The notes beneath the pieces were generated by a model. It did not search any database. It had not been told where the DNA came from and saw only the letters and a list, made by a program, of their open reading frames with translations. Shown piece after piece: positions 1-11,999 of a DNA stretch of 64,000 nucleotides. The stretch covers positions 56,940,406-57,004,405 of the forward strand of contig CM035422.1 in assembly GCA_020310875.1 (NCBI GenBank). The letters are read 5' to 3'. Position 1 is the stretch's first letter, and each line of letters starts with the position of its first letter. Position numbers and translations under genes: made by a program. This DNA is from Ceratopteris richardii. Its lineage: Eukaryota; Streptophyta; Polypodiopsida; Polypodiales; Pteridaceae.

Positions 1-614
1 GTTGGTGTGTTGTCTCAATTCATGCATTGTCCTAGGAAAGAGCATTGGATTGCAGGTCAAAGAGTGTTGAGGTACATTAAGGGAACACTCAAAGAGGGTT
101 TGTATTATGGTTTTACATCAGATACAAATATCAAAATATATAGTGATGCAGATTGGGCAGGTAATCCAGATGATAGAAGGTCAACTTATGGATACATGTG
201 TTATGTGGGAGATAAGTTAATCTCCTGTGCTCAAAGAAGCAACATACAGTTGCTTTGTCATCTACAGAAGCAGAGTACAAAGGCATGGTTGAAGCTGCAA
301 AAGAAGTGATATGGATCAAGACTCTCATGAAGAGTTTTGATACTATACAGAGCATGCCTATCATTTATGGTGATAACATGAGTTCATTATATCTAGCTGC
401 TAATCCTGTTTTTCATGCCAGGACCAAACACATTGAGATACAGTATCACTTTCTAAGAGAGAAGGTGATGGATAAAGAGATTGAAGTTATACATACTTCA
501 ACAAAAGATCAGATAGATGATATGCTTACAAAAAGTTTAGATGGACCAAAGTTACAGAAGTTCAAAGACATGGCAGGCATAAAGAAGATAAGAGAAACCT
601 CAATTGATGATTGA
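1..614 (+). pseudogene. Copia X pol C-terminus (RT end and RNase H), frameshifted
   Basis: Codes for the end of a Copia polyprotein, which copies element RNA into DNA in virus-like particles. Visible RNase H blocks are SDADWAG near 140-160, STEAEYKG at 258-281, the GDNMSSLYLA block at 370-400, the VFHARTKHIEIQYHFLREK block at 410-465, and the terminal TKSLDGPKLQKFK. One base is missing near 222: the expected SWCS block reads TG instead of TGG, so the frame shifts and the protein appears as two overlapping ORFs. The downstream frame ends at the stop at 612-614, within the polypurine tract. Family identity is firm from similarity to the Copia at 13021-17193. The copy is non-functional as it stands. 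Confidence 0.88.
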
Positions 615-622
615 GGGGGAGC
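611..622 (+). other. Polypurine tract of Copia X
   Basis: TTGAGGGGGAGC directly precedes the LTR start TGCTGG. The same purine tract precedes the LTRs of Copia A1 and A2. It is the expected primer site for plus-strand DNA synthesis. Confidence 0.8.
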
Positions 623-1654
623 TGCTGGTGCAGACCAATCACCAATTGAAGATTGGAAGACAAAAAGATGGAGATAAGATCAAGTCTTGAAGCAAAGAAG
701 GTGGTTACATTCACAGGATGAATGATATGTACACATATGTACATTAGTGAAGACATAGATCACTTAGATTGTTGAATAGTCATAAACTTGCACATATTTG
801 CCTATAAATACTTTGGGAAAATGTTGGGGCAATAGAGGAGACAATAGGAAAATATGAGAATAGTGTATTGAGGAGTTGTAAGAGTCATTAAATCTCCTAG
901 AAGTGAGTTGAACTCTCTACCATCACTCAGTTGTAAATTTCTGAGAAATAGAACAAAAGTTGCGCCCGATGTTTCTGTGTTTTCTCCTCGTGTAGTAGAT
1001 CTTTTGTGAATTCCTTTTGGAGATGTCTAAGTCCATAGTTAATCAATCTATGGCTAGAGTTTGAGAATCTAATTGTAATCAGGTTAAGAGAATTGTGTGT
1101 AGGAACATTCATATGTAAAGAATGTTCACAGTCTCCTGAAACAGGCGCAGATTTCGAGTTCAAGAAAATGATCAGTGCTCAGTGCACAGTGTAAAGTTTT
1201 ACACATATGATAGCTCAAAATCTAAGTTGAGAGATAAGCTATCTACATCTAAAAGCATTTGACCAAACGGGTTCGACATTGGGAGAACTATAGCTAAGAA
1301 GTTACAGGTGTCAAAGTCGCTACTGCAGAGAAGAAGATTTACACATAGGTAAATTGTTTGTGTGATTTCTCAGAATATACTGAATCATTTGAAGAGATTC
1401 AAGTTGCAAAAGGTGCGCAATCTTAAGGCGAAGCAACCTACAAAGTTTTATCAAAAACTTTACACATTTACTCAGTCAATGAGAAAGATATATGCAGTAG
1501 ACTTTCTGAGTTATTTCCTTCTTCACAGTTTGTTCAAGAATTTGATATTTGATCATTGATTTTTAAATTGGTGAAGGTTTTGACTTACTCTTGATATAGA
1601 GGTGTTCTAAGTTCAAGAGTAGGTTTTTCTTTTGGAGATTAACACTCTCCATCA
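623..1654 (+). repeat. 3' LTR of Copia X (1,032 bp)
   Basis: Starts TGCTGG after the polypurine tract and ends CCATCA, immediately before resumed Gypsy E1 gag sequence. It is related along its length to the family-A LTRs (12000-13012): shared features are the upstream TGTACA/TATG palindrome near 725-745, the TATA box and the final TTTGGAGATTAA...CTCC block. A LTR normally carries promoter, cap site and poly(A) signals. The long open frame-free sequence from 623 to 1654 is this LTR and holds no gene. Confidence 0.85.
803..810 (+). promoter_or_regulatory. TATA box of Copia X LTR
   Basis: TATAAATA lies 180 bp into the LTR and about 60 bp after the near-palindrome at 725-745. The family-A copy has TATATATAA at the equivalent place. 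Inferred RNA polymerase II promoter core. Confidence 0.55.
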
Positions 1655-4600
1655 ATCTGTATAGGGTGGAAGGCCCCTACAAGACGCAGCTGGAATACCT
1701 TAGGACCAACCGATTAGGTGCTAGCATCTATGAGGACGGTCTAGGAAGATCCGTGGTCCAGATTAAAAACCCTGACCAATCCATTGGAATAGAACACCCA
1801 GCTGTAAAGTTTGAAAATGGAGCATACTTGGACAAAGAAGGAACCATATACGTAGTCACCAGTCACCCAGATAGGACAGATGAATTCGGGAATGTGATCC
1901 CTGAGACGGACATAGGTGACCTAGAGCAAGGGAACGTAGGAGGAGAGCCCAGGACCCCTAGGGGGAAGTATGTTCTTACTAGAATCCTCAATCCCGAGTG
2001 GATTCCCCAGGATAATAAGAGCATAGATCTGCTCCTAAATCAAGAAACCGATGAAGCCTTTTGGAGGTATAAATCAAATAGGCCGAATGATGTAGGGTCA
2101 ATCCTAATCTATGAGTTCAAAGATCCTGATAGCCTAGGCAGAGTGACCTACTTAGATCACGCTTCAGAGAGGATCTTTGTGGTTACAGAACATGACAGGC
2201 ATGCTTATACTTGGAAGGGTGAATTTGTTTTCCCCCAACCAAGATCGAACATGTCCTACGGTCACCCTGGAGCTGGAACATCCCAAGCTCATGGAACTCA
2301 AAGAGACAGAAGTAGAGATAGGCCAGAAGTAAGCTTTGCCAACCCAGGGGGCAGAGAAAGAACGAGGACGGAAACAAATAGAGTAGAACCTAAGGTACTT
2401 AGAGCTCCCAGGAATCAAAGAAATGCATATTAGTTCGCTCTACCACGACCTAGAGAGCACACAAGGACTTTGAGGCCGACTCAGCTAGTTAAGTCCATGA
2501 AGAACTACTTCGATGGCACTAGAGATCCATATGATCATGTGGCTGAGTTTAGGCAAGTCTTGAGAGCTGAACAAGTTGAAGATCTGTTCACGCAGTACAA
2601 TGCCTTTGGTCTAACCCTTAGGAACACTGTCTTGACATGGTTTCAGCCACTAAATGAGAGGCAGTTCAGGAGCATAGACCAACTTCTAGAGGCATTCATT
2701 ATCGAATTCTCTAAAAGTGGCATAAGACATAACACTTCCTCGCTGATTCACAGCTTCAAGCAAACCCCTCAAGAAACCGTGAGACTTGCTGGAAGAAGAT
2801 TTAGGCAATACTTAGAGAGATGCCCTGTCCCTGAGTTACCCACGCCAGCTAAGCAAGTGGCTTTATTCTTGGATGGATTGCTAAGTACCAAATTGAGATC
2901 ATATGTGTACTTGAAGGACCCTAAGACCATAGAAGAGTGTGTATGCATGTGCATTGACATCGAGGATAACCTAGGGGAAGAACTAGAGCTTTCCAAAATC
3001 TACAAAGACTCAGATAGTGCCTCTAGCCTCTCTTCCTCGCAATCCACATCGATTGAGGAACTTGTAGAGAAAGTAGCTCAGAAATTAGGTGTCACTAGCA
3101 AACAGATCCCAAGATTTTCCCCTATGAAAAGATGCTATACTTGTGGAGGCGACCATATGGCAAATGTATGTCCCATTATGGCTCAACCCCAAATAAATCC
3201 TAGTAGCTAGTACTGCACCATAGAACGAAGATACACAAATCACACCGCACAAGACTGCCCATACAATAAGCAAGTTGTTAGGCAAACCTACCCTCAGCCA
3301 TACCCTCAACAAGGCAGATACCAGAGTCAATACCCACCACAACAGTATACTAGGCCCCAGCAAAATTACCAACCGCAATATCAGGCCCAACTGAGACCCC
3401 AGCCAGTGCTAGCACAACAACCACCTGCTCCTACTAATGTGATTCCGGTAAAGTATGCTACTGCAGAAGAAAACCTGAATAGAGCTATAGTCGCAGTAAC
3501 ACCATTAATTTCAGAAAGTGATCCCAGTGACCATAGCTTTGATTCTACGCATGTTGACAGTCCCCAGGCCTACTACATGCAGTCTCCTGAACATGGTGAG
3601 TCCTACTACAGTGAGGAACCGAGTGAACCTAATTGGGAGCCTAAGTATACTAATGTCATGTACGCAAACCCCAACTCTAGACCTCAACCTAGGCAAGTAA
3701 GACCCCCATTCCCTAGAGGACCATGCTACAGATGTCAGGGAGATCATCTCATTCGTGATTGTCCCTTACCTCCACCTACACAACCCCAGTCAGTGACGAT
3801 TCAAGGCTTTTGCCAAGATTGTGGAAAGGAGCATCTTTTACGAGACTGCCCAAAGAATCCTAATAATATGCCGAAAATCACTCCTATCAATGTCGTAGGG
3901 TTATTTGTAGACTCCACAGGAAGTGTGACGTCCACTACGCCAGTGCAAGTGATCACTAGAGCCCAAGCCTTGCAACAGAACCAAAGCGTAGGCCAGGAAA
4001 AGAGCCCAGATGTTAATGAAACGGAGAGCAGGACAAAGAAGAGGACTAGAGCTTGGAGAGATAGTCGTGAAAGAATGAAAAGGCAATGGACAAAGAAAAT
4101 GAGTGAACTTGAGGAAAGTCTAAGAGAAACGAGAGCCAGGATAACCGAACTCACATCTCAAACTCCCTCTCACACTACCCCACCTCCACCATTCCCAACT
4201 CCATCTGACCCGCCACCTTCCAACCCGCCTCACCTAATCCCACCACTCCCTAGAGTAGGATCAGTCCTAGCAGATCCCACTCCCGAGGACCTAAACATGA
4301 TGCTTAAAGCATATCAGGCCAGAATCCAAGATGGGCCAAACGTAACTGATCATGGAAAGTGCTACCCTAGAGCAGAATTAGAGCTTGAACGAACTAAAAT
4401 TTGTGCTAAGATGGTGGAGTTGGCTCAAACCATGTTTGAATCCAGCCGCCTTTTTAACATATCTAGCTCAGCCAAGACGCAGTTGCACTTTGAAGGAGTG
4501 TTAGAAAGAATAGAGAGGCTAATCGCACAATCAGAAAAGGAACCCGCCTCTCAACACAAGGACAAGGCAAGTGAAAGGGCAAGTCTTCCTGCCCAGGAAG

Positions 4601-6306
4601 CCTATGTGCCTAACTCTACGGAGCCAGACACATCATCTTCTATGAATCGGTTCACACCAGAATTCCTATGCGAGATTCAAGAAGACAAATGGGCTAAAGA
4701 CGGTGAAGTCCCTCCTCCCATTGAACTTGTGGATGATGCACACGACCAATTTCCACAAGACATCCCATCCATTTATGAGGAGCAGGAGAGCACCCAATCT
4801 CAGGAAAGATTAGACTTTGAGTCTAACTCTCTGCAAGAATTACCCCACTTCATAGGCCCATGGGAAGCTAAGTCTACTTGTATGAGAGCACCCACAGTCA
4901 TGGTACAAAATGAGGACTCAGTCATACCTAGGAACACAGAGGTAGTGAAAAACACTAAAGTACAGTGCAACCTCACCTTAGAAGAACTACTCAAAGTGAG
5001 GCCAGAGCTATGGAAACATGTAGCCAAACAAGTACCAGAAATAGCAAAACCTCGTTCCCAAGTAGGGTCCCAGAGAACAGTGCCAGAAATACCCTTGGAC
5101 AAGATAGGAGACATGAGTGAGGGCGAAGAGGGAAACACATATCTTCCTATCACCCATCAAGGATACACCACCAAGGCCATTCTAGACTCAGGCGAAGGAG
5201 TTGCAATTGCTACCACTTCCCTATGGAAGCGTTGGGGCAAGCCAGCACTCAGGCCCACGAGGATGAAATTGCAAATGGCCAATGGTCACATAGAGAGGCC
5301 CTTGGGGCTGTTAGAAGGAATAACTCTCACCACATGTGGTGTTGAGTTCGAGCATACATTTGCTATATGTGATTTTAGCAAAAATCATGCCTATGAAATG
5401 ATCTTGGGGCGACCCTTTATGCGACAGTTGCAGGTGGTACAGGACTGGGGAACCAATTCCTTGTACCTGCAACACTTAGGTGTTACGACCAAAGTGAATC
5501 TCAAAGATTACTCTCATAGAGATGTCCCTCCTATCCAATGGAATCCCATCCATAGAGCCAAAGATGATACGGAATCGGTGCATTCCATAGGATCAAGATC
5601 CTCATGGATGCATGAAGACACCCACTTATGGATGTGCAAAGTAGTAGTAGAAGAAGAGAAGAGAGAAGAAGCCAGAGAGATGGGTGCAAAAGAAACACAT
5701 AGATCAATTCAAGACCCAGCCTATGCACCTGTAGTCTTTCCTGACGAAGAATTTGAACCCCACGGTTGGGCAGAAATCCTAGCAACAATGGATGTAGCCA
5801 TCAATGAAGAACAATGGACACCTCACTGTGATGAAGATGGCTATGACATTTCAGTCTTCTCCATAGAGCCGATCATGGGAGAGGCAGTGTTAGAAGAGTG
5901 TGAACCTAGCCCTGATGCATTTGAGTATGCAAGTGACTCCGATCTAGAGTTAATCATCATGGACCCACCTTTTGCATCAGATGAAGAATACTTCTATGAA
6001 GTAGAATTTCAACCCCAGAGGCATGGCGAGCTTACAAATGATGTAAGGCTAGCCACACATGTGACCCCGAAGGAAGAAGGAAAGAAAAGAAAGAAGAGAG
6101 AAGTCATACCAAAAGAGGAAGAATCTTTGTTTGAGGTCCCGCAAAATTTTAAGAAGTATGAAATAGATGACAGGAGAGTCATGATCAGAATGCCTAAACA
6201 AGAGGCACAATCAGGGGAGGCCTATGATAACAAAGAAACCACCAAGAAAATAGTGGTAGCCGTGGAAGAAGGAGAAGAGAGATGCACGTACATAGCCATG
6301 ACCTGA
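1655..6306 (+). pseudogene. E1 gag and first retropepsin, with in-frame stops
   Basis: Encodes Gag (capsid and nucleocapsid) followed by the first aspartic protease. The capsid block with FDGTRDPYDHVAEF is at about 2505-2550. Three zinc knuckles, all C-x2-C-x3-H-x4-C, lie near 3133-3171, 3724-3762 and 3813-3850, within Gln/Pro-rich linkers. Retropepsin 1 spans about 5140-5480; its catalytic triplet at 5185 is DSGEG, whereas Gypsy G has DSGAG, so an active-site loop residue has changed. It ends with the ILGRPF block. Lesions are TAG at 2431-2433, TAG at 3208-3210 and a frameshift near 6297. The N-terminus is cut off by Copia X. Comparison with Gypsy G shows that the three open pieces share one frame. 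Probably inactive. Confidence 0.88.
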
Positions 6307-7777
6307 CGGAAGACAAAGAGCACGAATTGATAGCCTTGCTAAGAGAATACAGAGATGTATTTGCTTGGAGTTACAAGGATTTGAAAGGTGTGGACCTTGA
6401 CATATGCTCACACACTATCCCCATGACTTCAAATGCCAAGCCCTCCAAGAAAAAGCCATACACGTACAATGATAATTATGCTACTAAGATCAAAGAGGAG
6501 ATAGATAGACTGGTTGAAGCTGGATTCATCTATGAAATTGAGCACACTGAGTGGGTATCCCCCATCGTAGTGGTGCCCAAGAAAAATGGAAAGCTGCGTG
6601 TATGCATTAATTTGAAGAAGGTTAACGCAGCCACAATTCGAGATAACTATCCGTTTCCTATCACGGAGCATCTATTAGAAAGAGTAGCAGGCAAGGAGGT
6701 GTACAGCTTCCTAGATGGATTTTTGGGCTACAATCAAGTAGCCATTGCTCCAGAAGATCAGCATAAGATGGCTTTTGCCACAGAGTGGGGCATATTTGCC
6801 TTTACAGTGATGCCATTTGGGCTTACCAACGCACCTGCTACATTCCATAGGCTGATGTGTCATGTGTTCAAAGAGTTCTTGAGGAAGAACTTAGAAGTCT
6901 ATGTTGATGATCTTTGTGCTCATTCCAACATTAGACAAACCCATATTCCTGAACTCAAACAAATCTTCGACAAATGTAGAGAATATCAAGTCTGCCTGAA
7001 CCCAGAAAAGTGTGTTTTTATGGTCAGGCAAGGCAAGATTCTAGGACACATAGTGTCAAAGAATGGCATATCCACTGATGAAGAGAAAGTGAGAGCCATA
7101 GCGGAGCTACCTAGGCCAAAGAATGTCAAGGAAGTACAAGCTTTCATGGGGCATTGTGGTTATTACCGACGGTTTATACACATGTATGCCATCATAGCAA
7201 AGCCTCTGTATGGACTTTTGACTAACTTTGAGTGGACTGATGAGTGTGAAAATTCCTTCAATGAGCTTAAACGACGATTATGTTCAGCCCCAATCTTGAC
7301 TACACCAGATTGGAATAAACCCTTTCATGTTCATGTGGATGCATCCAATTATGCTATTGGATGTGTACTGGCACAACCTACTGGTGAAGGTAATATGGAT
7401 CTCCCAATTGCCTATGCCAGTAGACAATTGAATGCAGCTGAACAAAATTACACTACTACTGAGAGAGAAGGACTAGGCATGGTATATGCAGTTAAAAAGT
7501 TTAGACATTACTTGCTTGCAAATAAGTTTAAATTACTGACCATCAGGCACTGCTATATCTTGTGAACAAGCCCTGCAATACAGGAAGATTAGTAAGATGG
7601 TTTCTCTTGCTAATGGAATATGATTTCGAGGTTGTGGTAAGGAAAGGGAAGACTCACTTGAGAGCAGACCATCTCTCTAGGCTCACATCTGGAGAAGCCC
7701 CACAAGGAGTGTCAGATAACCTTCCTGATGCTACTTGTTTAGTTTGGAAGTGGTGCCGCAGTGGGCTAAGCCATTAG
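6298..7777 (+). pseudogene. E1 reverse transcriptase and RNase H, frameshifted
   Basis: The RT/RNase H part of pol, which makes the DNA copy of the element. RT blocks run in order: YNDNYATKIKEEIDRL near 6465, VVVPKKNGKLRVC near 6570-6605, the FLDGF block near 6710, MPFGLTNAPATF near 6810, and catalytic YVDD at 6900-6911. The VCLNPEKC and GYYRRFI blocks follow. RNase H starts at the DASN block near 7338 and includes TTTEREGLGMVYAVKKFRHY. One base appears lost near 7531, and a second shift occurs near 7735, compared with the unbroken frame of Gypsy G. The two catalytic Asp of YVDD are kept, but the protein could not be made in one piece. Confidence 0.88.
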
Positions 7778-9540
7778 TGCCAGTATTGACATACGGGCCT
7801 AACCACCCAATAATAAACACACAGGATAAAGAGGTAGTAAAAGCCCAAAAGTATCACATCATGGCAAGAAGTATGTACAAGCACACGGATCAAGGGATCT
7901 TGGCGTGTTGTGTGGAAGAGGATGAGTACGCTAAATGGTTGCAATTAGCACATGTAGGTGCATTAGAGCAACACTACTCAAAGCAACGAACCCTACAGAC
8001 ACTAAGGAGACTCGGAGTGCATTGGCCGACTATGGAAGCTGAAGTCCAAAAGTTGTGCAAGGAATGCCCAATCTGTTGCACTAAACCACCTGTGGAACAT
8101 GCCACTCTTTATCAAGTGTCCATAGTGCCAGATTGGAGTGAACCACTAGTATCCTTCCTGAGGACGAAAACATTCCCTCAAGACATGACCCTGGCTAGGA
8201 AAAGGAGTTTAGAGCAAGAAGCCTTAGAGTACTCACTTGTTGGTGATAATTTATACAAGCGTGGTTAAGATGGTTACCTCAGATTATGTGTCCATGAGAG
8301 CGAATACCTCAAGATATTAGAAACCGCTCACCAGGGTGTAGCAGGAGGACATTTTGGACCAGATCGGGTGATCAAAGCCATACTATTTGCAGGTCTCTGG
8401 TGGCCGACTCTTCACATGGACGCCTATACCTATGCGAAGAGGTGTGATGTCTGTCAGCGAGCTCAGCCTCCTATACGCAAAGATGAGATGCCACTGAAAC
8501 CCATGATGCGTGGACGAGCATTCTCTAAGTGGGGAATAGACTTTGTTGGTCCTATTAATCCCCCAGCTAAGGGTTCCCATGCAGAGTATATCATTGTTGC
8601 TACGGACTATCTAACCAAATGGGTAGAGGTAAAAACTACGACAAAGAATGATGCTCAGACAACTTCTAAGTTCCTATTTGGGAATGTATTCACAAGGTAC
8701 GGGCTACCTATAGAGCTAGTTAGTGATAGAGGCACTCACTTCTTGAATGAAGTTATTGAAAATCTGCTCCAAGAATTCTTGGTAATACATAAGAAGTCTG
8801 CCCCCTATCACCCTCAAGCTAATGGCCAGGCTGAGAGCACAAATAAGATCTTATGCAATGTACTGACGAAATTAGTGAACAATAAACGCTCTGATTGGGA
8901 CAAACAGCTACACCATGCTGTTTGGGCATACTGAGTCGCCTCCAAGCCAGTACTCCAAGCCACCCCCTTTCAGATGGTATTTGGCCAAAATGCAGTGCTA
9001 CCGTTGGACTTCTTAATACCTACATTGAAAGTAGCACAGGAGCATGAGTGGACGGGTCATGAACTCTCTTCGAGAATTTTTGACCTTGAACAATTAGGTG
9101 AAACCCGACTAAGAGCTGCAGCAGGAATATATGCAACTAAGAAACGACAGAAGGCATACTTTGATGCCCACGTTAAGGATAAAGGTTTGAAGGCAAGCGA
9201 CCTAGTACTAGTATATACTTTGAAACAACATGCGAGGAAACTAGAGAAGAGAGGCTACGGACCCATGATCATTGATAGAATATCAACGAGTGGAGCAGTG
9301 CAACTAGCCACATTAGAAGGGGATATTCTCCCGAGCTACATAAGCAGATGCAGATTCAAGTTATATCAGGAACCTCTGACGGAAGAGATGCTAAGTCGAC
9401 TCAACACTGCTAAGAAACGCAAAGAAGAAGAAAAACGAATTCGCGAAGAAGCTCAAGCAGAAGCATTGGAACGCATCCGAAGAATGAAGTTGAGAAGACA
9501 GGGTAGAGAGCAACCTAGGACAGATGCATATGCACATCAA
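7735..9540 (+). pseudogene. E1 integrase with duplicated H2C2 zinc module, two stops
   Basis: Encodes integrase, which inserts the DNA copy into the host chromosome. Two zinc-binding modules occur in series: the first with LYxV... H...H at about 7950-7985 and CPIC near 8066-8078; the second, the usual one, with H...GGHF near 8328-8356 and CDVCQR at about 8442-8459. The DDE core follows: D in WGIDFVG near 8538, D in VSDRGTHF near 8721, E in NGQAEST near 8830. TAA at 8266-8268 and TGA at 8932-8934 interrupt it; the second is a CGA-to-TGA change by comparison with Gypsy G. A Lys/Glu/Arg-rich stretch (about 9390-9510) links it to the second protease. Confidence 0.85.
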
Positions 9541-10736
9541 GGATATCATGTGGCTATGTGTGAAGTTTCAGGTGTTAGCTCTCATAGGATAGTTGATCGA
9601 CGTCCTTTTATAACCTTAGAGATAGGAGAGGGAAAGGGTGCAAGGACTGTAAGAGCCTTGATTGACTCAGGTGCAGCCAATAGTGCTGTTAAATTTTCGT
9701 ACTGTCAAAAGTTGGAGTTAACCGTCAATCCTATAGAAGCATTTCTCATAGGATTGGGAGGTGTGGAAACCCTTGCATGGGCGAGGTGGAACTTCCCCTC
9801 TATATTCAAGACGAAGTAATGACAGTCAAAGTACTAGTGTGTCAAGATGAGGACCTCATTGAGCCTCTTGTCTTGGGTCAGGACTGGATCTATGATCATG
9901 CAGTCAACCTAAACCTAAGAAGTGGACTTCTTCAGGTATGGTCAAATCATAGTCGAATTACAGCTGAATTGGAAAATGAGGCACTCAAGGAACTAGGTAA
10001 TGCACGAACTCCTGGTCCTTCCAGGGGCACACATGAAGTTGACAATGCTATTCTTGTCCAAAACTATATGATGCAGAAAGAGGATTGTCTCAACAACGGA
10101 ATCAAGGATAAGACGGCACTCCCTTCTTTTCCAAAGGCTAGAGGGATGCAGCAACCAAAGGCAGATCAAACACAGAAGGAGCAGAGTACTACCTATACTG
10201 GAGGCCAAAAACACGTGCGAAGCATAATGTCTCAGCCGTTGAAACAAGTGTGGGTGCGGAAAGGCGAACACCCTGTTGTGACCACGCCAACTCCACGGCC
10301 AAAACCTCTTATTAGTAATCAACAACAGGACACTAATAAGAAGTCTTTCATAAATTCTTCTGCGAAAGTGAAGTCTACTTGGGTACCCAAGAGGTCAATG
10401 AAGGCCAGCCCACAATCACGACAAATCTGGGTGCCTAAGGCTTGCTTGCGGGCTCAAATAGCTACACCAAGGCCACACCCAGTACAACATGTTTCACTCA
10501 CTCGAACATCAGATGCCCATGCTTATACATCACGTGCGGGCACATATTCTTCCATGAGCACAAGTAGAATCACTTGTAAATGGGTCCCTAAGAAGCCTCA
10601 TTTTCAAGTAGATACCCCTATCAAACTCTTCAGAGTCTCCACAAAATCAAGATCAAAGCCCATCCATTGCATTAGGCACCCTAAGACTTGTAATAAACCC
10701 CCAGACCCCAATTGTAAATCCATGCCCACCTACTAA
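9541..10736 (+). pseudogene. E1 second retropepsin-like domain and WVPK-repeat tail
   Basis: After integrase the frame continues into a second aspartic-protease-like domain: RRPFITLEIG, then ALIDSGAANSAV with catalytic D at 9664-9666, GLGGVE, VLVCQDE and the LVLGQDW block near 9870. Each retropepsin hallmark (D-S-G, then hydrophobic-hydrophobic-G) is present, independently of the DSGEG domain at 5185. Then comes a Lys/Ser/Pro-rich tail with repeated motifs VWVRKGE (about 10247), TWVPKR (10378), IWVPKA (10426) and KWVPKK (10579). One frameshift near 9771 splits the domain. The homologous region in Gypsy G is intact. Function of a post-integrase protease is unknown; it could be a working protease or a structural clan-AA fold. 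Confidence 0.8.
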
Positions 10737-10947
10737 CTACATCACTCTCTCACTACATCATTCCACTTACCTTCTAGGTCTACCCAATTCCTAACTACAC
10801 GCACAAGCATCGAGCACTTAATAGCCTACTAATCTCTCCCGAACCTCATGTTAATGTTGTAATGGGGACAAAAACGGTTCTATCTTGTCCTTTACAATGT
10901 TAACACCTGTTTCTATATTCTCACAGAGTCAGGAGGCAAGAAGTAAC
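10737..10947 (+). other. Spacer between E1 pol and extra ORF, with possible splice acceptor
   Basis: No ORF of note. A pyrimidine-rich stretch ends in TCTCACAG at 10919-10926, 22 bases before the ATG at 10948. This fits a 3' splice site, which would allow the extra ORF to be expressed from a spliced RNA, as env-like ORFs of some retroelements are. This is inference; no donor was identified. Confidence 0.3.
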
Positions 10948-11994
10948 ATGGTAGATACGGCAGGAACTAGCTCCCAGGCAGGCACCAGCCCCCAAGTCAT
11001 GGACATTGAAAGTCTTCCCGTTGAGGAGGAATTGAAGGAACGCCCAGTGGCATTGAGGACATTACACGCCATACCGATTCAGAATCCTCCACAGGGGCAC
11101 ACAATGCCGGTCAGCAAAAACTCACATTGGTTCAGTGAGGTGGAAGGATCTCTGGGTGAAGGCACTTACATGTGGGAGGCTGAGATAGAATTCAACGGGC
11201 GTTGGGGCAGGTATCACTTTTTCACCAAGGAATTTGAGAGACTGCAGAATAATGAAGGACTGAAACCTATATGGAAGAAGGCGGGACTCTACGATTACTT
11301 CAAATTCCAATTGCCAAAGCCCGACTTTCTAAGATGCTCCTATTTGATTAGCACCCTCACTCCGAGCAAAGACAAAAAGGGATACAGCACCTTTGTCCTC
11401 CCATCTCTCACAAGGGGCAATGAGCTGAAGCGCTTCAGGTTGACTATCAATTTGGTGAGGGAAGCTCTAGACATGAAAGGTATGCACATTCCTATGGAGA
11501 AAGAGACTATGGTCCCCGACAATATGAAGAACAGGAATCTGACGATATTAAAGGACATGGTGGCAATGACACCTACAATTGCCATTCACTTGCAAATGGT
11601 CATGCAACATTTTGCATTTCCCGCTCAAGAGAGGTTCACAATGCCACCTAAGAAGATATGGTTTAGTCTATACTTGGCCGATGCCTTCGATTTGACAATC
11701 AATATGCCCCACTGGATTATCGACCAAATCCACTTGGCTCATCAAAAGGTGGTATAAAAAACAAAAGTCTGTACTGTATGGATGTTGTGCTCTCACCCAG
11801 ATTGTGTATAGATGTTTGGATTATGATGTGCCAGTTCAGAGGGCATTAATTTGGACAAGGGTATAGGAATTCCAACGTAGACTATCAACCGCAGGACCGC
11901 CATCTAAGAAAATGAGAGGCGCAATTCAGATGCCCTGTGCACAACCCTGCGGTGCGACGTTGACACATGAGACAACTCCACGACTTCCTAGGCG
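10948..11994 (+). pseudogene. E1 extra ORF, N-terminal part
   Basis: The first part of an additional sense-strand ORF between pol and the 3' LTR. ATG at 10948 (MVDTAGTSSQ) is the likely start. Residues 1-60 are low-complexity; the rest looks globular, with WFSEVEGSLGEGTYMWEAEIEF, a VLPSLTRGNELKRFR block and an amphipathic helix-rich end (about 11560-11745). A frameshift near 11745 and TAG at 11864-11866 interrupt it; the alternative frame then continues to the Copia A1 insertion and resumes in frame at 18442. No signal peptide or membrane segment is visible, so I do not call it an envelope gene. It is reminiscent of the extra ORFs of Athila/Tat-type plant Gypsy elements, but I cannot prove homology by eye. 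Confidence 0.65.
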
Positions 11995-11999
11995 CGTAC
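11995..11999. repeat. Target-site duplication of Copia A1 (CGTAC)
   Basis: CGTAC at 11995-11999 and again at 18437-18441 directly flanks the two LTRs of Copia A1. Removing A1 and one copy joins the E1 extra ORF in frame. Confidence 0.97.

Larger units (their letters stand above)
1..1654 (+). mobile_element. Copia element X, 3' part (RNase H end, PPT, 3' LTR)
   Basis: The 3' end of a Ty1/copia element; the rest lies left of the window. It contains the end of the reverse transcriptase/RNase H region, a polypurine tract at 611-622 and a full 3' LTR at 623-1654. It is a relative of Copia A1 (12000-18436): the RNase H residues and the sequence GGGGGAGC before the LTR match. It sits inside the gag of Gypsy E1, whose reading frame resumes just after the LTR; 1655-1659 (ATCTG) is the candidate target-site duplication, whose partner is outside the window. 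Confidence 0.9.

Noticed and set aside
1362-1559. 65-codon ORF in the Copia X LTR
   Set aside because: Lies wholly in the LTR and has no similarity to element proteins.
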